Source: Paenibacillus sp. FSL H3-0469 (GTDB lineage: Bacteria; Bacillota; Bacilli; Paenibacillales; Paenibacillaceae). Taken from it: 64,000 nt of DNA. Positions within the stretch are counted from its first letter, which is position 1. Each line of letters starts with the position of its first letter. The DNA lies in NCBI RefSeq assembly GCF_038051945.1, contig NZ_CP150302.1, forward strand, positions 4,836,001-4,900,000, in the 5' to 3' direction. The notes beneath the pieces are model-generated. The model did not search any database. It saw only the letters and a program-made list of their open reading frames with translations, and was not told the origin of the DNA. The position numbers were made by a program, and so were the translations under genes. Shown here one piece after another: positions 59,274 to 64,000 of this stretch.

Positions 59274-60140
59274 TTATGATCTGAATCGGATATTATAGGT
59301 AGATATCAGAGCTGAAATGACAGTAAGCAGCCAAACCAGCAAACAGAGGACGGTAAGTATCGGGAACAAGCTAACTTCAAACATAGAATGGCCAAGACTG
59401 GTCTGAATGGCTAAAAACATTATGCCAATCAACCAAGCTATGCAGCCTGTGTGTAGGAGCAGACGCTGTTTGCCGGGCAGTAGATTCGAATGTTCCAGCA
59501 GCCAGGCGGGTAACAGCAGGGTTTGGAGCGAATGGAGGCCAATTCCATGTAGTACAATATAATTGCCCCCAGCTCCGAAAAAACGGCCTTGTAAACTCAT
59601 CATGATCAGTCCTGCCAGATTAGCTATGAATACCGACAGCAAGGCATAACGGATACCGGTGATAAGTACAGGGCGCGATAATGGAGCCTTCATTTTCAGA
59701 AATTGGACAGCAAGCAGGATGCCCGAGATGACAAAAGAAAGAGATACGACGCCAAATAAAGCTCCCGCAAGGATATCCACCGGTCCTCCGGCTTTAGAGA
59801 AACGGGGATTGAAGCCCCGGAAATTTTGCAGGGTTTCGATTACATAGCTGTAGGAAGCAGCGGCGATAAAAAGCCGGCGAACCACTTTTCTCATGCGAAT
59901 GGTAAAGCCTGCAAAGGGCAAGATGGCAGCAATGGATGACAGGAAAATTCCTAAGGCTGCTGCAAACGAGAATACATTTTTAATATTACCCTCCGGCAGA
60001 ACAACTGCTCCTTGAAAGAACATATAGACAGCAGCACATCCCGCAATAACAAACCCAAGCAGTCCAAGCATAACGAGCGCTTGTTCACGCTTGAAAATAG
60101 ATACGGCAGATGTCATCAATTCGTTGAACATAGTAGGCAC
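59274..60140 (-). CDS. Polytopic membrane protein, TetR-controlled
   Basis: A 288-residue protein that I do not recognise. It has about eight hydrophobic segments, e.g. LVMLGLLGFVIAGCAAVYMFF, NVFSFAAALGIFLSSIAAILPFAGF, ILAGALFGVVSLSFVISGILLAVQFL, and VSLFPILTVLCLLVWLLTVISAL. There is no obvious catalytic motif. The start is probably GTG at 60140; an ATG at 60131 is possible. An operator-like palindrome at 60161-60183, 21 bp before it, matches the one in the tetR promoter, so the TetR protein probably represses it. It could be a transporter or efflux component. Confidence 0.7.
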   Translation of the reverse strand: MPTMFNELMTSAVSIFKREQALVMLGLLGFVIAGCAAVYMFFQGAVVLPEGNIKNVFSFAAALGIFLSSIAAILPFAGFTIRMRKVVRRLFIAAASYSYVIETLQNFRGFNPRFSKAGGPVDILAGALFGVVSLSFVISGILLAVQFLKMKAPLSRPVLITGIRYALLSVFIANLAGLIMMSLQGRFFGAGGNYIVLHGIGLHSLQTLLLPAWLLEHSNLLPGKQRLLLHTGCIAWLIGIMFLAIQTSLGHSMFEVSLFPILTVLCLLVWLLTVISALISTYNIRFRS

Positions 60141-60160
60141 GATTAGATCACTCTCTCAAA

Positions 60161-60183
60161 TTTATTTATCGATTAATAAATAA
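60161..60183. promoter_or_regulatory. TetR operator, site 2
   Basis: TTTATTTATCG then ATT and ATAAATAA: an inverted repeat with 8-bp arms that shares the 11-bp half-site TTTATTTATCG with site 1 at 60786-60809. It lies just upstream of the membrane protein gene. Confidence 0.65.
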
Positions 60184-60245
60184 TTATCAAAATAATTGCA
60201 AGCAGTAACAGATACGAATCTATCCGTTTGCTGCTTGCCCCTGAT

Positions 60246-60767
60246 TCAATCTTTAGTCATTAGTATGGATTGTTTTATTTCTGGTAAATCAAGCACCTCG
60301 GATAACGTGACCAGCAGCCCCATGCTCATAAAACGGATTGCATATTCTTCGGCATTGGGTAACCCGGATTTCTGAAATTTGGCAGTCACTTCATCAAAAA
60401 TAGTCTTATAGAGCTTAGCAGAATGTTGTTTGATCCCTGCTTCCGATATGGTGTAAGCCTGCATGACCATCAATACTTCGGAACGGTGTGTCTGCATTAA
60501 GTTGAAAAAACTGGCACCCATAGCGCCAACCAACTGATCAGCAGGTGCTTGAACTTTCATAAAAGTGTCATGAATCCGATCGTAGGCACGTTTTAACACA
60601 GCTATATATAAGTCTTCTTTGTTGTCAAAAAAATGAAAGATGTAGGGCTGTGTAACTCCCGCGGCTTTAGCTACCATAGCAGTGGTTGTCCTGTAGTAGT
60701 CATTTTCTGCAAAAAGGGTTAATGCACTTTCCATAATTTTTTGCTTTTTATCTTCCTTTGCTGCCAT
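60246..60767 (-). CDS. TetR family transcriptional regulator
   Basis: A 173-residue repressor. The HTH is KKQKIMESALTLFAENDYYRTTTAMVAKAAGVTQPYIFHFFDNKEDLY, with recognition helix AGVTQPYIFHFF. The C-terminal half is helical ligand-binding. The start at 60767 follows GGAA about 9 bases upstream; the TTG at 60782 is poorer. The gene is 105 bp upstream of the membrane protein gene, same strand. A 24-bp palindrome 19 bp before its start is its likely autoregulatory site, and a matching site lies before the membrane protein gene. Confidence 0.92.
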   Translation of the reverse strand: MAAKEDKKQKIMESALTLFAENDYYRTTTAMVAKAAGVTQPYIFHFFDNKEDLYIAVLKRAYDRIHDTFMKVQAPADQLVGAMGASFFNLMQTHRSEVLMVMQAYTISEAGIKQHSAKLYKTIFDEVTAKFQKSGLPNAEEYAIRFMSMGLLVTLSEVLDLPEIKQSILMTKD

Positions 60768-60785
60768 TGTGATCAGTTCCAATCT

Positions 60786-60809
60786 TTTATTTATCGTGCG
60801 ATAAATAAA
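60786..60809. promoter_or_regulatory. TetR operator, site 1
   Basis: A perfect palindrome: 11-bp arms TTTATTTATCG and CGATAAATAAA with a 2-bp centre, immediately upstream of tetR on one side and the NUDIX gene on the other. Confidence 0.75.
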
Positions 60810-60884
60810 TCATATAAAAGTATGATTTATCTGTCAATGCTATACTAAGGTAAATACAGTCGAACTTATAAGGACGTGAGGCAC

Positions 60885-61340
60885 ATGACCAATTATATTA
60901 AACAACTTCGCACCTTAGTCGGAACTCATCCCATCATTATGGCAGGAGCTTGTGTGATTTTGTTGGATTCCCAGGGGCGATTATTATTGCAACAGAGAAC
61001 AGATAACGGCATGTGGTGATTGCCTGGAGGTTCTATGGAGCCGGGGGAAGAGATGATAGAGGTTGCGAAGCGGGAGCTTTTGGAGGAGGTAGGATTAGAG
61101 GCGTTAGGCTTAGAGCTACTGGATTTATTTTCTGGGCCGGAATTGTATTACCGGTATCCCAATGGAGACGAAGTACATAACGTTGTTGCAGCATATCTGT
61201 GCAAGGGTTACCGGGGAACCATTAGAGGAGACGGAGATGAGGTGCAGGATATTCAGTTTTTTGAGCTAGATCAACTGCCAAGTCACATAAGCCCTCCAGA
61301 TCGGCCCATCATATCAAGGTTTCTAAGAGATCAGGTGTAG
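60885..61340 (+). pseudogene. NUDIX hydrolase gene with one in-frame TGA
   Basis: The frame from ATG 60885 reads TNYIKQLRTLVGTHPIIMAGACVILLDSQGRLLLQQRTDNGMW, then TGA at 61017-61019, then LPGGSMEPGEEMIEVAKRELLEEVGLEA and the rest to 61340, all in one frame. The NUDIX box G-x5-E-x7-R-E-x2-E-E-x-G is intact. Relatives have a Gly (often GGA) where the stop lies, so a single GGA to TGA change explains it. Rest of the C-terminal half is undamaged, suggesting a recent mutation, a sequencing error or re-initiation at ATG 61035. It is divergent from tetR and could share its operator. Confidence 0.8.
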
Positions 61341-61404
61341 CACCCTGAAGCAAGCAAGTTGATGTAAAAACGGGACAGTAAAGTCCAGGAATAAGATTCA
61401 GTTT

Positions 61405-61443
61405 AAGCGTCCTTTGGAGGAAACTCTCCAAGGGGCGCTTTTA
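61405..61443 (+). terminator. Rho-independent terminator
   Basis: AAGCG-CC-TTGGAG and CTCCAA-GG-CGCTT pair around AAACT, with TTTT after. It ends the NUDIX transcript. Confidence 0.8.
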
Positions 61444-61529
61444 TGTCAAGGGTTTATCCGAGCCTGCTTTAGCACGGAAACCGCCCATAAGCCCGCTTTT
61501 AAAAATAAATAGTATTTCCACGTAAAAAC

Positions 61530-61589
61530 TACTTCATCTGTCGTAGTAATTGTGCTAAACTGAACTTAATTACTACGACAGATGAAGTA
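61530..61589. promoter_or_regulatory. 22-bp perfect inverted repeat operator of PadR
   Basis: Arms 61530-61551 and 61568-61589 are exact complements (TACTTCATCTGTCGTAGTAA...), spaced 16 bp. A -10-like TAAACT (61556-61561) lies between them, with a -35-like TTCATC in the left arm, so the promoter of the PadR gene is inside the operator. Confidence 0.7.
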
Positions 61590-61604
61590 ATAGGAGGCAG
61601 GCAA

Positions 61605-61931
61605 TTGATCAGCAGTGATGTGATTAGGGGATACAACGACACGATGATCCTCTACATGCTTCTGGACGGGGAGTCTTACGGCTATGAGATTTCCAAGAAT
61701 ATACGGAAGCTATCGGATGAGAAATACATTATGAAGGAGACCACACTCTATTCGGCATTCACCCGGCTGGAGAAGAACGGTTATATCGATTCCTTCTATC
61801 TGGATGAGACATTTGGCAAAAGACGCACCTACTACCGCATCACTCCCCTGGGCCTGGCCTACTACCGGGCAAAATGCGAAGAATGGCAGGTAACGCAGGA
61901 AGTTATCAACAAATTCATAAAGGAGCTGTGA
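61605..61931 (+). CDS. PadR family transcriptional regulator
   Basis: A 108-residue winged-helix repressor: NDTMILYMLLDGESYGYEISKNIRKLSDEKYIMKETTLYSAFTRLEKNGYIDSFYL is the PadR HTH (the YGYEI...TLY...RLE-x-x-GYI pattern) and the C-terminal helix closes the dimer. TTG at 61605 is the start, with GGAGGC 8 bases upstream. A perfect 22-bp inverted repeat covers its promoter, so it is autoregulated. The next gene, a membrane protein, starts 5 bp after its stop and is its likely target. Confidence 0.93.
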   Translation: MISSDVIRGYNDTMILYMLLDGESYGYEISKNIRKLSDEKYIMKETTLYSAFTRLEKNGYIDSFYLDETFGKRRTYYRITPLGLAYYRAKCEEWQVTQEVINKFIKEL

Positions 61932-61936
61932 GGAAC

Positions 61937-62917
61937 TTGGATACCATCATTGGATACTTGAACAATATGTTCGCATCTCTGCCCAGAACAGAACAGATGG
62001 CGATGCTGAAGCAGGAGCTGCTTGGCAACATGGAGGAGAAATACTATGAACTGAAGCATGACGGGAAGTCGGAGAACGAAGCGGTAGGCATCGTTATTTC
62101 TGAATTCGGCAACATTGATGAGCTGGTCAGCGAGCTGGGGCTTGGAGAGGTTCGTAAGGAGGAAGAACCAGGGCTGCCCATGCTGGATGAGCTTGCTGTA
62201 GAGGGATTTATCGCTGCCAAAAAAAGAGCAGGCCTGCTCGTAGGCTGGGGTGTAGGGCTGATTTTGCTGGGTGCTGCGCTGCTTATCCTTTTCTCGGGTC
62301 TTGGGGAGAACGGGGTCATGGGAAATGTATTCTCTGAAGATGCGATGAGCATGATCGGGCTGGTCTCTCTGTTACTGCTCCTCGTTCCTGCTATCGCCTT
62401 ATTCATCTACAGTGGCACGAAGATGGAGAAATACAAATACATGGAGTCGGGTTTCAGTCTGCCGTATCCGTTGGAGGCGTATATTGAGCAGAGACAGTCT
62501 GCTTTTGCTGCAACCTATACATTATCGCTTATTATGGGTGTCGGTTTATGCGTATTGTCGCCGATTGCCATCTTTGTAACTTCTGCATTCGGAGATGAAT
62601 TTAGCTCATACGGGGTGGCCGTACTGCCAATAATAGTGGCTGTCGCCGTGTTCCTCTTCGTGTATTACGGGAATATCCGGGGGGCTTATCAAAAACTGCT
62701 GAAGACCGGTGATTTCAGTGAAGCGAAGAAGGAGGAGGACCGGTTTGTCGGTGCGGTTGCCGCTGTGATCTGGCCGTTGGTTACTTGTGTTTTTCTGGTG
62801 AGCGGTTTTGTGTTCGACCAGTGGGAGATCAACTGGATCGTCTTCCCGTTAACTGGCATTCTGTTTGGGGTGTTCAGCTCGGTCTACAATATGTTCAAGA
62901 AAAAAGATGCTGCCTGA
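61937..62917 (+). CDS. Permease-prefix-domain membrane protein
   Basis: A 326-residue protein. The N-terminal helical domain (DTIIGYLNNMFASLPRTEQMAMLKQELLGNMEEKYYELKHDGKSENEAVGIVISEFGNIDELVSEL) is the 'permease prefix domain 1' found in PadR-linked membrane proteins. About six spans follow, e.g. LLVGWGVGLILLGAALLILFSGL, LVSLLLLLVPAIALFIYSG and LPIIVAVAVFLFVYYGNI. It has no ATPase partner nearby. The start is TTG at 61937, 11 bases after AAGGAG; the GTG at 61928 is an alternative. It is co-transcribed with padR. Confidence 0.85.
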   Translation: MDTIIGYLNNMFASLPRTEQMAMLKQELLGNMEEKYYELKHDGKSENEAVGIVISEFGNIDELVSELGLGEVRKEEEPGLPMLDELAVEGFIAAKKRAGLLVGWGVGLILLGAALLILFSGLGENGVMGNVFSEDAMSMIGLVSLLLLLVPAIALFIYSGTKMEKYKYMESGFSLPYPLEAYIEQRQSAFAATYTLSLIMGVGLCVLSPIAIFVTSAFGDEFSSYGVAVLPIIVAVAVFLFVYYGNIRGAYQKLLKTGDFSEAKKEEDRFVGAVAAVIWPLVTCVFLVSGFVFDQWEINWIVFPLTGILFGVFSSVYNMFKKKDAA

Positions 62918-63031
62918 GTCTGCTGTACACGATTTGCCACATAACGTTAACACAAAAGGTGATATTGCTCATGTTCCCTCTCTGCGGATAGGTGGTAATA
63001 TGAAGGCATTTATTCCCCTTATTATAACCGT

Positions 63032-63081
63032 GCAAGAGCCTGTACCGGGGTGATATGAAGCCCCGTTATAGCCTCTTGCTT
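63032..63081 (+). promoter_or_regulatory. Nested hairpin in the gltD leader region
   Basis: GCAAGAG (63032-63038) pairs with CTCTTGC (63073-63079); inside, ACCGGGG pairs with GCCCCGT. The direct repeat GTGACAGAA also occurs twice about 17 bp apart at 63093-63120. They lie in the 293-bp gap before gltD and could be leader elements. Confidence 0.3.
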
Positions 63082-63210
63082 CGCTGCTTTACAGTGACAG
63101 AATAACGGACGGTGACAGAAGAGTGTGTTTCTTTTTGGAGCCGGGTGTGGGCATGAATGCCGTCTATTACCTTTCGGCGGCCAATCAGAGAGACTCGGAG
63201 GATGACAGGG

Positions 63211-64000
63211 ATGGGTAAAACAACCGGATTTATAGAATATCAGCGGCGCACGCCTGCTGAATGCGAGCCGCTGGAGCGGATTAAGAACTGGAATGAATTC
63301 TCGGTTCCGATGGAGGAAGAACAGCTGCGTGAGCAGGGTGCCCGCTGTATGGATTGCGGAACACCGTTCTGCCATGTCGGGCGTATGTTGTCGGGGATGG
63401 CCAGCGGCTGTCCGCTGCATAATCTGATTCCAGAGTGGAATGACATGGTATACCGCGGCAACTGGCAGGTTGCGCTGAAGCGCCTGCATAAGACGAATAA
63501 CTTCCCGGAATTTACAGGACGCGTCTGCCCAGCGCCTTGTGAAGGCTCTTGCACAGTAGGGAAGAACGGTGATTCGGTAACGATTAAATCGATCGAAAAA
63601 GCGATTGTAGATAGAGGGTTCGCGGAAGGCTGGATCGTGCCTGAGCCGCCGCTTACCCGGACAGGCAAGAAGGTTGCCGTCGTCGGCTCCGGCCCTGCCG
63701 GGCTGGCCTGTGCTGCCCAACTGAACAAAGCGGGACACAGTGTAACGGTCTATGAGCGGGCTGACCGGATTGGCGGACTGCTGACCTACGGCATTCCGAA
63801 CATGAAGCTGGATAAGAAGAAGGTGCAGCGCCGGGTAGATCTGCTGGCTGCGGAAGGCGTGACCTTCGTCACCCGGACTGAGATCGGCAGAGATATTACT
63901 GCCGCTCAGCTGCAGGAGGAGCATGATGCCGTTGTCCTCTGCGGCGGATCGACCAAAGCACGCGATCTGCCGCTCGAAGGCCGCGAGCTGCGCGGCATTC
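63211..64000 (+). CDS. gltD: Glutamate synthase small subunit (3' truncated by window)
   Basis: 263 codons to the window edge. GKTTGFIEYQRRTPAECEPLERIKNWNEF is the usual start of the beta subunit. The cysteines CMDCGTPFCH and CPLH form the N-terminal iron-sulfur ligand set, joined by CPAPCEGSC. The FAD-binding loop KKVAVVGSGPAGLACAAQLNKAGHSVTVYERADRIGGLLTYGIPNMKLDK is intact. It moves electrons from NADPH to GOGAT. GGAGGATGACAGGG precedes the ATG. Upstream is a PadR unit, not gltA/gltB, so the large subunit must lie elsewhere or downstream. Confidence 0.95.
   Translation, partial: MGKTTGFIEYQRRTPAECEPLERIKNWNEFSVPMEEEQLREQGARCMDCGTPFCHVGRMLSGMASGCPLHNLIPEWNDMVYRGNWQVALKRLHKTNNFPEFTGRVCPAPCEGSCTVGKNGDSVTIKSIEKAIVDRGFAEGWIVPEPPLTRTGKKVAVVGSGPAGLACAAQLNKAGHSVTVYERADRIGGLLTYGIPNMKLDKKKVQRRVDLLAAEGVTFVTRTEIGRDITAAQLQEEHDAVVLCGGSTKARDLPLEGRELRGI

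Noticed and set aside
1..64000. CRISPR arrays, tRNA, rRNA, insertion sequences or prophage
   Set aside because: No regular repeat-spacer array, no cloverleaf, no transposase or phage genes were seen. The few repeats are intergenic and non-coding.

Overview
The window looks like a chromosomal segment of a spore-forming, Gram-positive soil bacterium, most likely Paenibacillus or a close relative. The evidence is mixed: base composition just above half G+C with GGAGG-type ribosome binding sites, lipoproteins with lipobox cysteines, an S-layer (SLH) surface protein, an ECF sigma/DUF4179 pair, a CotSA-like glycosyltransferase, DegV, DUF445, an L25/Ctc ribosomal protein and gltD. No rRNA, tRNA, CRISPR array, insertion sequence or prophage was seen. 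The genus is inferred; no search was run.

Layout. 1-3242: the end of a DnaJ-like co-chaperone and clpB. 3243-5600: an intergenic stretch with a complex dispersed repeat and a riboswitch-like fold, a FlxA-like protein, an acetyltransferase, and a two-gene set that looks like a split sigma factor. 5601-8231: a two-domain glycosyltransferase and a small protein coupled to a cyclophilin. 8253-13766: a complete oligopeptide ABC transporter operon. 13820-21538: single genes (lipoprotein, SDR, AI-2E-type transporter, S66 peptidase, DegV, DUF4037). 21784-24651: an SLH-anchored protein with a caspase-like His/Cys core. 24652-27449: a DnaA-domain-I-like gene remnant, a flavin reductase divergent from an ArsR-type regulator, an orphan SUKH immunity protein and a small exported protein. 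27688-32892: a two-component system with a beta-propeller lipoprotein, then a convergent ECF sigma/DUF4179 unit. 33019-37942: a MarR-controlled operon with an arylsulfotransferase-like protein and a sulfonate-type ABC transporter. 38037-43852: a mannose-related cluster (GDP-mannose pyrophosphorylase, alpha-barrel glycosidase-like protein, GT4) divergent from an HTH gene and a DUF1861 propeller, then L25. 44009-52320: UvrD-like helicase, orphan Imm30-like protein, a 41-residue membrane peptide, HAD phosphatase, DUF445 protein, a P-II protein, a GT4 enzyme, and a secreted helical protein behind an attenuator-like leader. 52627-59203: a giant PAS-rich hybrid kinase translationally coupled to a C39-like cysteine protease, then a type I pullulanase. 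59274-64000: a TetR regulator with two matching operators and its target membrane protein, a NUDIX gene broken by one in-frame TGA, a PadR/permease pair under a 22-bp inverted repeat, and the start of gltD.

How it works together. Most genes are housekeeping or nutrient-related. The points of interest are regulatory: palindromic operators that match their local regulators (MarR, HTH, TetR, PadR), two candidate cis-acting RNA leaders, and three families of dispersed intergenic repeats. The least ordinary proteins are the SLH/caspase-like surface protein, the kinase-protease pair and the split sigma pair.
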